From Corbicula japonica (taxonomy: Eukaryota > Mollusca > Bivalvia > Venerida > Cyrenidae), in contig JAZAYU010000171.1 in assembly GCA_038501625.1 (NCBI GenBank), positions 1,094,796 through 1,158,795 on the forward strand: DNA of 64,000 nt. The letters are read 5' to 3'. Of the stretch, positions 1 through 11,860 are shown one piece after another; the first letter of the stretch is position 1; every line of letters begins with the position of its first letter. The notes under the pieces were generated by a model. It saw nothing but the letters and a program-made list of their open reading frames with translations, was not told the DNA's origin and did not search any database. A program made the translations under genes and the position numbers.

Positions 1-225
1 GGCACAAGGCAAAAGTCATAAGTGAAAAATCATAAGTGAAAAGACATAATTCCCAAACTGCAAAAAGCGTAAAATAAAGTCAGCATTAATCACAATGATC
101 AATAAATATTTTTGCATCAACAATCATTTATATAATTTTTCTCTTTTAATTCCATAATACATAATAAAGTTTGTTTGCTATTTGTTGCGAATGACTTACT
201 CGTTGACTCTAATAAAACAGACTTG
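1..225. other. Unassigned AT-rich sequence with short AAGTCATAAGTG-like direct repeats
   Basis: The first 60 bases hold two or three imperfect copies of an AAAAGTCATAAGTG-like word. Similar AGTCAAAAGT/AGTCATAAAT words cluster again near 7400-7450, so this may be a small dispersed simple repeat. No coding potential is visible. Confidence 0.4.
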
Positions 226-735
226 TAAGAGTTTATGAATGTTTATGGGGACATCTTTTCTTAAAAGAACCTAGAAGCTCGATTTGTTTCTTTTATCCCT
301 GTCATCGTCTTCTTGCTGATTTGACTCCAGAGGCTCTGGTCAAGGTAAGATCATTGATTACCCACCCCTTTGGCTTTGCAATGCTATTAGCTTCTTATGA
401 TTTATATGTATGTGTGCTTTTGCATAAAATATTTGTTAGCTGATGGGTGGGTTGGAGTTATTTCAATAAGACAACTTGTACTTGTTTGTTGATATGAGAA
501 CCTGCTGGGGCTAGTGTCAGGTTGGTGCACCCTAGAACCTGGTTTAAACCCCATAGTGGCAAATTTAGCCACTGACCGTTCAAAGACGATAACCTATAAA
601 GTTCTCGTTTTAGATAATTGTTCGTGGTGTTTGTTTTGAAATTGGTCATTTTATAAACCATGCTCTCTCTTCCTCTTTTTATTTTGGCTTAAAATGTGGG
701 GAGGCTTTGTCTTCTGAATTTGGGTTTTCCTGATT
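226..735 (+). mobile_element. 3'-end fragment of a Penelope-like retroelement
   Basis: This segment matches, at about the same spacing, the sequence that follows the reverse-transcriptase stop codon at 26052-26054: 'taagagtttatgaa', 'aaaagaacctagaagctcga', 'gtaagatcattgagtaccc', 'ggtgcaccctagaacc' and 'ggggaggct'. It begins exactly where the RT frame ends in the longer copy, so it is a 5'-truncated insertion of the same family. A 3.4-kb inverted-end element starts directly after it. It has no coding capacity of its own. Confidence 0.75.
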
Positions 736-2224
736 TGCGTACTGTATAGCGCTTTATATTGGCGGTGTCAAATTTTGGCGTATTTTAAAGTGTTTTATAT
801 TGGCGGGGTCATATATTGGCGCTAACAAGCCAGACCGCCAAAATAAAATCCTTGATGAAAAAAGGCTAAAATTGGACAATGGAATAGAAAGGTAAACGTC
901 GCAGTTATTCTATTGTTAATTTTTAAGTGTGAAAACATTATCACAGCTACCTAATACAGTACTTGATTACTTTGTTTGATATTCCAATTATATTCCTTTT
1001 GTTGACACACTAGAAGTTTACCTACTTGTCCGATTTAATATTATTTAATTATTTGAAATCGGGTTTTTATATTGAAAAAATCGATTTAATTTACTACATG
1101 TACAAAAGCTATAACCCTATACTGCTTCTTTTTTCAAGTTCAAATCAAGTGCCGCTGAAAGGAATGGACGACAAGCGCCAAATAACACTCCTTCTGGCTA
1201 TGTCTAAAGAAAATAAATAACACATTCATGTACTCTTGTTTCGTGTTGTTTAATTTTTTATTCAGGTTTCAAAGAATATACATAATTTTGAAACATGCAA
1301 CAATCTTTCTTCATGAAGGGAGGAAACTGCGACAAAATATCCAATAGTGTATCATAGTTATATACCTTCCAGATCTATATTAAATTGGCGGCGATGTTTT
1401 AATTGACTGGGCATAAAATCGATAACGAATTTCTCAATAGATTATGAAGGAACAATTCAGTTTTTTCTTTACTACATTTTTATTTCTTAAACAGTCGAAA
1501 AAACCCATAGTACATATTAAAGATAAATTTCTGCCGATTAAGATGGTTATTTTTATTTTAATTTATCTTAACGATAATTTGGTCCTTTTTGACTTTGAAT
1601 ATAGCCACCTTATTTTCCCTTTTATTTACATAGAAACTGTATCCTTACGTATTCTATTGTTAATAACTTTTATCCAAATTATAAGTTTTAAAAAACCCAG
1701 GTTACATATTTTGCAAAAAATATTAAGCTATTGTTTAAAATATTTTTTTAAATTAAATTTAAAACATTTTGGTCCTTTTTAGCTTTTTCTAACACGACTA
1801 TCGAATATTTTAAGTGAAAATTTAAGTCTCCGTAAATTTGCGAACATTCCCGATATTTTACGATCATTGACGGAAGATTGTTTAATTCTGCAGTCAAGTG
1901 CAGAAAACAATATAGAGCCTTACTAGTTTAATTTGTAGAAGTTGGAGTATTGTTTTGAAATTGTGTGATATTACTTTGAATTAAGTAGAAACACTAAATT
2001 TTGGCGAATCCGTCAATATTTTACAAATTTTGACTAAATTATTCATGGCATTTAGAAATAAGTATATGTCTTTTCGATATAGTTGTAAAATAAAATCCGA
2101 TTGATATAATAAACCCAGACGTAAGTCTAAAAAGGTGATAATTGTAACAAATTACAATGAACCCCAGGTAAATCAACAGGTAAGAAATGTGACATTTTTG
2201 TGTATAAACAATATATCACATTGA

Positions 2225-2271
2225 GCAAAGATCTATATACATGTATTACATCTATCTATATAGGTCTTTGC
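2225..2271. repeat. Perfect-type hairpin, copy 1 (GCAAAGAYCTATATA stem)
   Basis: GCAAAGATCTATATA (2225-2239) pairs with TATATAGGTCTTTGC (2257-2271) around a 17-base loop, with one G-U type mismatch. A sister hairpin with the same stem lies at 2982-3028 inside the same 3.4-kb element. Confidence 0.7.
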
Positions 2272-2981
2272 ATTGAATCACAAAAAATGTCAATCATAAG
2301 AAAATGCATAAAGAAATTAAAATCGTCATTAAAAAGTCTCATCTATATGCAAGCCTATCTAAAACAAAAACCACATATATATTAAGATAACTTAAGTAAA
2401 TGTTACTTAATTATTTGTAAAAGTTAAATGCTTTCTAATTAGAATTAAGAAGTTAAAATGTAAATTTTATCCAAAATTTATATCGTAAAATGCAATCGGA
2501 AAATTGAAATTGTTAAGTTTAGGGCATATTTCTAAACACATTTGAAACATAAGCACGTAATGATGTACCCAACTGGAATTAAAGTTGGAACAAATAAAAA
2601 CTATCGCATCGTAATCTCTTCAACATGTATCGAGATTACATTGTAATTTTTTTTCAGTAAAACATAATAATTCAATGAACTGTTACTCTTTAATTATTTT
2701 GACAAACAAGAGCGCAACAGTAATAGAACGAATTCGGGATTTTATTAACTGATCGAAAAAATGCATCATTAATTTTATTGTACCCCCTCCCAATAAATGA
2801 CGCGTTGTAAAAACAAAGTTATGACAGATCAATAATTAATATGTTTTATGGCTTATTTCCTGTACCGTGTTTAAACAAGGTAAATGGTTCCTATAAACAA
2901 TGAACCTAGCAAATGCATCGATTCAATGAATTTAAAAGTGTACCGATTGGTTTTTCGGTGTATATAGAAATTGAGAAAAGG

Positions 2982-3028
2982 CAAAGACCTATATATTGCA
3001 TCTCTATATTTATCTATTTAGGTCTTTG
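2982..3028. repeat. Hairpin, copy 2 (CAAAGACCTATATA stem)
   Basis: CAAAGACCTATATA (2982-2995) pairs with TATTTAGGTCTTTG (3015-3028), 13 of 14 positions. It has the same stem sequence and nearly the same loop size as the hairpin at 2225-2271, so the two are related by duplication. Confidence 0.7.
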
Positions 3029-4274
3029 GAAAAGGCTACACATTCTGCCGCTTTTTATTATGACTGAATTTGTAAATTCTTTAATGTATTAAGTTTACAA
3101 ACCGTTTCACCAATTGTACACATATAAAAATTGCTTTCCAACAAAATAAATTTATTCATTAGTGCAATAATAAGGATGAAATGGAACAGGCAGAAGTTAT
3201 ATATCGCGGGGCTTAGGATTTTAAAATAAATAAAATAATCGGACGTCTATGTGCCCAAAACCAAATTAAAGAACTCGGCACTAAGTTACACAGAACTGAT
3301 AAAAACGAAGTCATTGTTGAAGGTATATTAATATGGTCTACCTCAAGCCTGTGTGTAACTTTTGCGATATAGGAAAACTGATATTATACACTAAGTTATC
3401 TTAATTATAAAGTATTGAATACTAGTTTTGTTGTAATGTATAAAACTCTCAGAGATATATACATTATCAAGATTATTTATTGCTTATTTATTTCTTCGTG
3501 TTACCTGCGTGCTTATTTTTTTCTCAAATGTTAAACTTAAACATTTTTGATAAATTTTGTATTTTGAAAATATTGCTTTTACTTTCTGATTTCATTAAAC
3601 TATTAAATTTATCAATTGTTGGCTAAAAATTTCTTCATATATATTCGTTTAAAATATTCGAGTAATAGGGGCATATTAACAAAAAGTGGTATTCGTTTTC
3701 TATCATCTTATAATTATAGCATTTACAGATTCTGTTTTCCCTTGTAACACCCGTGTACACACCCATGTACCGTCCAGTTCCAATATTTAAGATACAACTT
3801 TTATGAAACGAACTGAATGCTTAATGATGAAACAATTTTGTGCTATTTTATTGGTTTTCCCCTCCGGCGCAAATGACATATTTTATTGACCCTAGACTTC
3901 GTTAATCTCCGATAATCTGACGACTGATAAGAAGGGCAGATAATTGACAATACCACATAGTCAACGCCGTACACTCTCCCTTTATGAGATGATGAGCAAA
4001 GTGCCATATGATTTTTATTGGCGGTGTTTTATATTGGCGCAACTGACCCTGACCGCCAATATCGCCAAAATTAAACCCCCGCCAATATTAGTACTTATAC
4101 AGTATTTCACTTAAAATTTTTGTAATTATTGCTTATTACACGTACATATATTTGCGATGTAAAATATTTACAAATTAATATTTACAGGTTGCTAAGTAGG
4201 AAATCTTTAATAGTGTCATAACTTTGTTGAATAAATGTATTTAGATTTGATTTTAAAATAGCTGTATGAAGATT

Positions 4275-4300
4275 CCCCCCCCCCCCCCCCCCCCCCCCCC
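4275..4300 (+). repeat. Poly(C) tract, 26 nt
   Basis: There is an uninterrupted run of 26 C residues between the 3.4-kb element and the palindrome. Its length may be uncertain from sequencing. It creates the poly-glycine seen in a spurious minus-strand frame. Confidence 0.9.
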
Positions 4301-4371
4301 GAAAGAATTACATTCAACGACTGTTTAAGAATGACCCGTTTAATGATAATTTGCAGATATTTACTAATCAC

Positions 4372-6353
4372 TATGGAAAGCCAGAGCTGTCTTATATTGT
4401 TGTTTTCGAATGTATTCAACCGCTTTGGTATTATAACAGTTCATTTCTATAATATATAAAACCAAAACATGCATTTATTGAACCAATACTCATTATATTA
4501 ATCCACGCGTACAATATATTATACGGACTCGTCGATATATGAAACCAATATACCTTTATGTAGATTCAGTCTTGCTATGTTTGTATTGGAAACTGTATTG
4601 AATGAATCCAGTATGTTCAAATATGAATTCACATTTTAATATATACAACCAACTGCCTTTGTATAGAACCAACTTGCGCATATATAAATATATTTTTGAA
4701 TTGTATTTAACGAATGTGTTAATATTTAAAACCGAATTAGACATACATAAATCCAACTGTCCTTATGGGGAACGAGAGGAGCATTATATTATATCATTTT
4801 CACGATATATGAAAGTAAACTGTTCATATATAAAACCGAATAAGAAATATATATGTTCGTTTTGTAATTGTATGAAATAACGTTATGCTTATATTGTTCT
4901 GATTTATCAGTGCATGGAACCAACCTTCCTTATATGTAAACAAAGATGCGATGTATCGGTTCATAGTGATATTGTGTTTAACGACTTCATCTCTATATCA
5001 CACCAAAGTAAACATTTGCGAATCGATCTGTTCTTGTGTGGAACTAGAGTAGCATTGTGTAATATCATTGTCACAATCTATGATAGTTATAATGTATGGT
5101 ATGAAAACAAACAATCAATGTATGAAATCAGCTGTCCTTAACTGAAACCGATTAAACAATAAATAAGATGGCTTTTGGAATATATGATACAACTTCATCA
5201 ATATATTAAACCAAAATAGCTATGCTATTTAAAACATAACTTTCGATGTGTTCAAGGAACGTGTTTATACACCACACTCACATTTTTTTTCGCTTGATTG
5301 TTAGCATTTGACAAGTTCAGGACTGTCTTTTGCGGCGTCTTCTGCATGCCTAGCCGGTGTCGAAGTAAAATACATCTCCCAACGAATAGTCTCGTCAATA
5401 TAATGACAAGCCGGTTTCATATAACGAAGAACGGTACGACACATTGTCGAAACGGATATATATAAAGAATTATTGTATCCATACATTGATCTTACGTTTA
5501 ATATAAGAACGTTTTCAGTTAATATAATGTTAAATGAAATAAAAGCAATGCATTTCGGTTAAGTATAATGATAGCTGCTCTTATTGTATATCAAACCGAA
5601 CATATATATTTCTTATTCGGTTTTATATATGAACAGTTTACTTTCATATATTGTCAAAATGATATCATATAATGCTACACTCGTTACACACAAGGACAGA
5701 TTGATACATATATGTCTACTTTGGTTTGATCAAAAGATGCAGTCATTAAATACAATGTCAATATGAACTGATATATTGCAACATTGGTTACACATTTGAA
5801 TGGTTGGTTCAACGAATGATGAATCTAAATAATATAAGTATTACTCGATTTCATACAAGGACGAAGCGAATATATATATTTCTTCTTCGGTTTTATATAT
5901 GAACAGTTACTTTCATATATCGTGAAAATGATATAATATAATGATACTCTCATTCCACATAAGGACAGTTGGATTTATGTATGTCTAATTCGGTTTTAAA
6001 TATTAATACATTCGTTAAATACAATTCAAAAATATATTTATATATGCGCAAGTTGGCAGTATACAAAGGCAGTTGGTTGTATATATTAAAATGTGAATTC
6101 ATATTTGAACATACTGGTTTCATTCAATACAGTTTCCAATACAAACAAAGCAAGACTGAATCTATATAAAGGTATATTGGTTTCATATATCGACGAGTCC
6201 GTATAATATATTGTACGTGTGAATTAATATAATGAGTTTTGGTTCGATAAATACATGTTTTGGTTTTATATATTATAGAAATGAACTGATATAATACCAA
6301 AGCGGTTGAATAAATTCGAAAACAACAATATAAGACAGCTCTGGCTTTCCATA
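4372..6353. repeat. 2-kb palindrome made of a degenerate 21-bp tandem repeat
   Basis: The left arm (4372-4866) and right arm (5868-6353) are inverted copies that look about 95% identical. For example, the minus-strand 66-codon frame at 4556-4756 and the plus-strand frame at 5969-6169 encode almost the same peptide. A second partial copy of the inner arm lies at 5597-5745. Within the arms and the left spacer, an AAACC-like core recurs every 21 bp. Its CC falls near 4462, 4483, 4503, 4545, 4608, 4649, 4669, 4732, 4753, 4836, 4920, 5003 and 5148, always near a multiple of 21. The right arm shows the same spacing on the other strand (GG at 6179, 6241, 6262). I do not recognise the family. Confidence 0.85.
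4482..5141 (+). pseudogene. Nearly stop-free heptapeptide-repeat frame within the 21-bp array
   Basis: One plus-strand frame is open from 4482 to 5138 except for two stops (TGA ending at 4601 and TAA at 4878-4880), in sequence of about 68% A+T. The conceptual peptide has a 7-residue rhythm, with units such as YRTNLRI, YNQLPLY and YIKPNKK. The inverted right arm encodes the same style on the minus strand (YMKPIYL, YRTKTHY near 6200-6330). It could be a decayed repeat-protein frame. It could also be non-coding, because any 21-bp repeat whose consensus lacks stops in one frame will stay open. No start context, splice sites or known domain were seen. Confidence 0.25.
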
Positions 6354-8400
6354 AATCACTATCATAAAACAACTATATAATACAGTGAAATGGTAGATTA
6401 TCGTCGTTCAAATGCTTTCAAAACGCCATTTTTTTAATTTGCCTTTACCTAGTAGCATTAAAGACGTTTTATCAATTACATGCGATCATTCAGTATAATT
6501 TTTTTCAAAGAGTATTTATGTTCAATCTATTCTGGAAATTAATTCGTTTAGTATATAGCTGTACGGCTGGCTCAGCGTCCAATGGCATCTGTTGGTCTGG
6601 CTTCAAAAGGTGTGCTAATTCTTCGAATTGCTAAAAGTGTTTTTCGGGGCGAGAATAAATGTCTTTGCGAATATTTACGTCTCTCAAGTTGACTTTATTG
6701 CCGAACCCGGGAGTTTCATAAAGACCTAGAACAAAAAACGGCGTGTCCTTGAATCAAAAATTTTAATTTTCACATTGTATTGGGTCTAGTTCATTAAATA
6801 TATCTGTATCGCGCAAGTCTTTGAAAAAAAATCCACTAATGGATTCCATTTTGTCGTAATGTACACCACGGTTTTAAATGCGTTGGCTAGATGGTTTTTT
6901 CAACTACAATGCATCGAACCCCAGCAAACGGGTCTGTAGAATGGGGTCAGAATATATTAGCTGCTTTTCATAAAGACCCTTAAGTATGCAAAGTTAGATG
7001 CGAAAAGCTTATCACTTTTGAAATGCTCTCATGATACTTTTTCTCTCGAAAGGTCCTTATCTAATTTTGTTCTCAGGTGTTCTTTTTCGGAATATACCAC
7101 AAAATGAGACATTAAAGCTAAAGCAACATGTCTTAAACAGTATAAATTTAGAACAGTCAGCAAATTGAACAAAACATACAGTCACTTGTGGAATTACAGT
7201 CTGTGATAAATACTACAAATGTAACCCTATAGGCATATATAATATAATATAACATTAAATCTCCCCTCCTAAACACATCATCTCCTCAATGACAAATCTC
7301 AATTAAATTAATAAAATACGTTTAAAGTTTTGAATACATACCTGAAACCAACGTTGCTGCTTTGAGCTTCTAGAGCACGTGCATAATGGGTTAGCCAGAA
7401 GTCAGAAGTCACAAGTCAAAAGACGAAAGTCATAAATAGAAAGTCAAAAGTAAAATATCCGTGAGTCGAAACACTAAAGTGGCCCTCCAGGGCCTCCATA
7501 TCAAACTGATCTAGCGTTTCTTTTTTCACGGTTTTACAAAACCTTAAGGTCAGAGACTACAAATCATTTCCTAAAGACTTTCATTGTATAGTCACAACAA
7601 TTCGTGGATTCCTTTCAAAGATGTTTTGAAAGAGAAGAAAATTATCATATATGCAATTTTAGACGAAACAGGCTATTTAAATTCAAATCATTAAGCGGCT
7701 TGTGACCCTTAACACCTTAAGTCGTCTAATCAAATCAGTTGATTCCCCGAAATCGTGGAGTTTCCCTAAGAAACTGTCAGAATTTCCGAGGATCGGTTAT
7801 ATTAAAATCCATCAAGAAATCCAAGCGTACAAACTCATTTAATTCAAGGGATTTAACATTAAATTGGTAGATTTCGGGACCATAAATGAAATAATATGCA
7901 TAAAGTAAACGTACAAAGAATATAATAAGTGTTCTTATAATAATCATTAAATCAAAGAACAATAGGCACGAAGTGTTGGATTTCAAATAATAGCGCCACA
8001 AAATGTCTGCTAAAAGTTTACTATAAAAACATTTAAGTTCAATTTACTGCCAATGGTGTAATTATTCAAATATTATTTGTAAACATGTATGCTTTTGTCA
8101 CTATTGAGATTAGTTTAGGCTGGTTTGTATCGTGTTTTCTTTTAAATAACAATCCAGTTAGTTGATTTCTGGTTTTCTCCAAACGTTCAAGGTAGTTTCT
8201 TTATCAATAAAAATGTCAATATCAATATAAAAGCTTATAATAATAACAAAAAGTCACACAATTACACAGAACACAATGGTTATGTCAGACTGCGACTCTT
8301 TTCGTTAAATTCGAATTTGATGTATGAAAGTGTATCGATAATTAACAGAAATACTGGGCTAGTCCTCAATACTTCCATGAAACCTCTCCCGCTTAATTGT
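6354..8400. other. Unassigned AT-rich intergenic sequence
   Basis: No gene or clear repeat was identified. A cluster of AGTCAAAAG-like words lies at about 7400-7450. Frames here are shorter than 75 codons and have no recognisable motif. Confidence 0.5.
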
Positions 8401-8488
8401 CGGACCAGACACCTACAGGATGTTATTACAGGCAAACAAGTTGTCGGACCAGACACCTACAGGATGTTATTACAGGCAAACAAGTTGT
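8401..8488 (+). repeat. Exact 44-bp tandem duplication (2 copies)
   Basis: The 44-bp unit beginning CGGACCAGACACCTACAGGA is present twice in a row (8401-8444 and 8445-8488) without visible mismatches, which indicates a recent duplication. Confidence 0.9.
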
Positions 8489-8623
8489 GTTTTTTTTTAT
8501 CCGGGAAAATAAACATTGATAAAAATTCTTCAACTTTCAACAAGTTGCTCGTTACAAATGTAAAAACTTATGGACTTTAATATATATCTTATTGCAACCA
8601 CAAAAGGGTAGTATTATAGACAA

Positions 8624-9753
8624 CAAGAGGGTCCATAGGACCCTGGGTCGCTCACCTGTCAACAACTGCTCAATGGTTGCAAGAGGTGTGTGCAAGTTTG
8701 GTGAAATCCAGTAAAAAATTTAAAAAAAATTAAGATGCTATTGTAGAGAAAATGTAACTAGATGATGCTCTATACCAAATATCTAAGCTCTAGACCTTAC
8801 GGTTTCAGAGAAGAAGATTTTTAAAGATTAACTATATAACACTATGTAATAAAACTAGTGACCCCTGGGGCGGAGCCATTTTTGACCCCAGGAGAATAAT
8901 TTGAACAACTTTTGTAGAGGACCACTATATGATGACACATACCAAATACCAAGGTTCTAGGCCTTGTGGTTTTAGAGAAGAAGTTTTTTTTAAGTTTTCC
9001 CTATATAAGTCTATGTAAAACAAGTGACCCCTGGGGCGGGGCCATTTTTGACCCCAGGGGGATAGTTTGAACAATTTTGGTAAAGGACCACTAGATAATG
9101 CTGTATATCAAATATTAAGGCTCTAGGCCTTGTGGTTTTAAAGAAGAAGATTTTCATGTTTTTCCTATATAACTATATGTAAACCAAGAAGACGCGTGGC
9201 CGATTTTGGCCCAGGGGACATAATTTGAAATTTAGTAGACATCTATTAGACAATGCTACTTACCAAATATCTAAGCTGTACATATTGTGGTTTGTGAGAA
9301 GAAGATTTTTAAAGATTTCCTATATAAGTCTATGTAAAAGTGACCCCTGGGGCGGGGCCAATTTTGACCCCAGGGAAATAATTTGAACAATCTTTGTAGA
9401 AGTCTACTAGAGGGTGCTAAATGCCAAATATCTAAGCTCTAGGCCTTGTGGTTTCAGAGAAGAAGATTTTTAAAGTTTTTCCTTTAGGTTGCCATGGCAA
9501 CCAGAGTTCTGCATGGAATTGATTTCTTTGAACAAATTTGGAAGAGCTTCATGCAAGGAACATCTGTGGCAAGTTTCATCAACTTTGGCCCAGGGGTTTA
9601 AGAGGAGATGTCGTTTAAAGTAAAAGTTTACGGACGGACGACGGACGTTCTTACAGCCACATAAATGGCGTGGCGTAAGCACGGACGGACGGACGGACGA
9701 CGGACAAATTGCGATCACAAAAGCTCACCTTGTCACTACGTGACAGGTGAGCT
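8624..9753 (-). mobile_element. Helitron-like (HINE-type) element with decayed 166-bp satellite core
   Basis: Read on the minus strand, it starts with AGCTCACCTGTCA at 9753 directly after a T and ends CTCTTG at 8624 directly before a T. A 3' hairpin (AGGGTCC/GGACCCT, 8628-8644) precedes the CTCTTG, and an inverted GACAGGTGAGC subterminal repeat is present. The core has about five units containing 'gacccctggggcgg', 'atatctaagctctaggcc' and 'tatataagtctatgta', related to the unit at 41466-43290. The 5' module ('atgaaacttgccac', 'ggttgccatggcaac') matches the elements at 41254 and 62796. It has no coding capacity, so it is a non-autonomous passenger. Helitron-like assignment is by architecture only. 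Confidence 0.7.
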
Positions 9754-11860
9754 AAAAACAATTTATTTAATGAAAACTGTTATACCTGATCTGTTGTTTG
9801 TCATATAGCCTTTCATATAAGACACGAAAGAAACATATTAAAAATACTATATCTATTAGTTGTCATGTTTCATTTATTTTATAAGAACATAGGAAATTAA
9901 TGATTACCTCACATAAGTGAATGTTAAGTCGCATGAGGGCCAAATTGAATATAACTTGAAGCAGATTTTAGACAGGATTTATACAGAACGCATACAATTA
10001 GCAGAAATAAATAATATATTTATATAAACAACATTTATTTTGTTTTATTATCCAAATAGCTAAGAGGTCTCGTGTAATGTAAATGCTGAATTTCATGGCA
10101 ACGGCGGCCATTTTTGACAAAACCGGAAGGTTTTTGTGAGATGCCTCTATATGCAAATTAGTTGGTTTTAGTCCAAATATCACTATTGAAAAGTTTAATG
10201 CTTTTATTCAATAGATGAAAAGGAACTGAAAGCCATCGAACACGAAAAATGAAAGTATTGCAATCTCGGTTTGACTGAGTCAGTTCGTGGGCAGTAATCG
10301 AAATGCAACACAATGTTAACACCAATAAACTGTACAATTTGGATCTATCTCAAACGAGGATATGCATATGGCGATAAACATGAAAACTTTAATGCGGTAT
10401 TTTTCAGATAAATATCATAACATCAGCGGCTTATTGCCCCCAGATAAATGAATGGGTTTGCCCTAAACGAGAAAACAATGAGAGGAAATAAACAGAATAG
10501 AATTTTGAAATTGAATCTGATAATATCAATTCTGCATATCACAGGCAAGGTCAAATGCAAAATTTTAAAACAGGAAGTATATCCTTGGGGTGATTGAACA
10601 ATATCCAAATCTAAATTGGCTGGGATATTGAAACCACCCACTTTTAAACTGGCAGAAATATTAAAACAAAAGTAATTTTAGAAGTACTAATAACATCAGT
10701 ACGTTTCGTGCTCAACGACCTTCAAAGAATGTAACTGAAAACACCACTGATTGAATGTAGGGGGAGACTTGACAGACTTTACAGCCGTCACACGGCACAA
10801 AGAACTTTACTGTGATATTAAAACAGATGAAAGGGGAACTTTGAAAGAATCCGAATAAGGTGAAGTATTGCTGTCTTAATGCCGATGTATCTACATCTTT
10901 GATGCGTCTTTCATTTCTGGATAAAACAGTGAATATCAATGAAAGATTCTAGGAAAGTTCGACTGAATCTGATCGGATATAACAAAACGCTGAATTAGAC
11001 ATCACTTAATCATAACAAAGACTGCGTAGATGGTGATCCACATTTCTAGGCAATTGACCTCCTCAATAACAATAACCTATTCACATATCATAACCATGTA
11101 AATCCTCCGCTGGAATTGCTGTGATCTTGTCCATTATTTTTGCCTACATATAATAATGCTTGGATGAAACGTCAGCCACAGATATCTCCGATATTTCCGG
11201 TGTGGGAGTATATCGTAGCTGAATAACTATTCATCCGCGTTGTCAGAACAAATATTTATAAAAATGACTTTAGCCAGGTGACCAATTCAAGCAAAAAATC
11301 AACTTAACTAAGAAACTTGAACATCCCTTAGTTATATTGACGAAACTATAAGATTTTATATCGTGATGAATCCGTAGGTAGAAAAAATTGAATTCAGGAT
11401 AGCCTAGACGATGACATCCATTTTAATATATCGGTTCGACCGTATAACATCCCCAGCACAAGATAAAACGTTAAAAACACATTTTCTATTCAAGTTATGA
11501 GTACATTCAGCAAAAACCGAATGTTGGCATGCCGCCAAGAAAGTTTACACGAAAGACGTAATAGATTGATGGGTTTTCTTTTTCAAACAACACTTCAGTA
11601 TCCTATTGTCTTTAAATTGTCGTAGATCTAGCACCATGAGTTAAAACGAATTTTTCAAAATATGTAGAACGAAGACCGGGTATTTTTAAGACACGCATTT
11701 AAATATCATTAAAATATTAAATATAATAAGACAAAAACACCATTACCCTTCAATGTTTTTCATTTACCTGGTTCTCGGTGATATAATCGATCTTATACAT
11801 CATTTTCAAACGCATCATATTTTTATTACTTTTTAAGGAGGTCTTCCAGATCACTCCAGT
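9754..11860. other. Unassigned intergenic sequence with one dispersed repeat
   Basis: Nothing recognisable was found apart from the dispersed repeat at about 10203-10312. All frames are under 80 codons. Confidence 0.5.
10203..10312 (+). repeat. Dispersed repeat ('GAAAGCCNNCGAACACGA' family), copy 1
   Basis: The words 'gaaagccatcgaacacgaaa', 'attgcaatctcggtttgac' and 'gggcagtaatcgaaatgca' recur at 16612-16715 (same strand) and on the other strand at 39030-39165 and 41090-41222. It is a dispersed element of about 120 bp and unknown class. Confidence 0.55.

Larger units (their letters stand above)
740..4104. mobile_element. 3.4-kb element with GGCGG-rich imperfect inverted ends, non-autonomous
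   Basis: The left end reads TACTGTATA followed by repeated 'atattggcgg' and 'ttttggcg' words (740-835). The right end carries the inverse: 'ccgccaatat', 'cgccaaaatt', 'cccgccaatatta' and TATACAGTA (4030-4104). The outer 9 bases are exact inverted repeats and the inner parts are shuffled copies of the same words. The interior is about 75% A+T, with no frame longer than 112 codons and nothing recognisable as a transposase. I infer a non-autonomous DNA transposon, superfamily not assigned. No clear target duplication was found. Confidence 0.6.

Noticed and set aside
4216..4419. Minus-strand frame with poly-glycine
   Set aside because: The glycine run is just the 26-nt poly(C) tract read on the other strand.
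5969..6169. Short frame duplicated at 4556-4756 as a conserved gene pair
   Set aside because: The similarity is explained by the palindromic DNA repeat, not by protein-level conservation.
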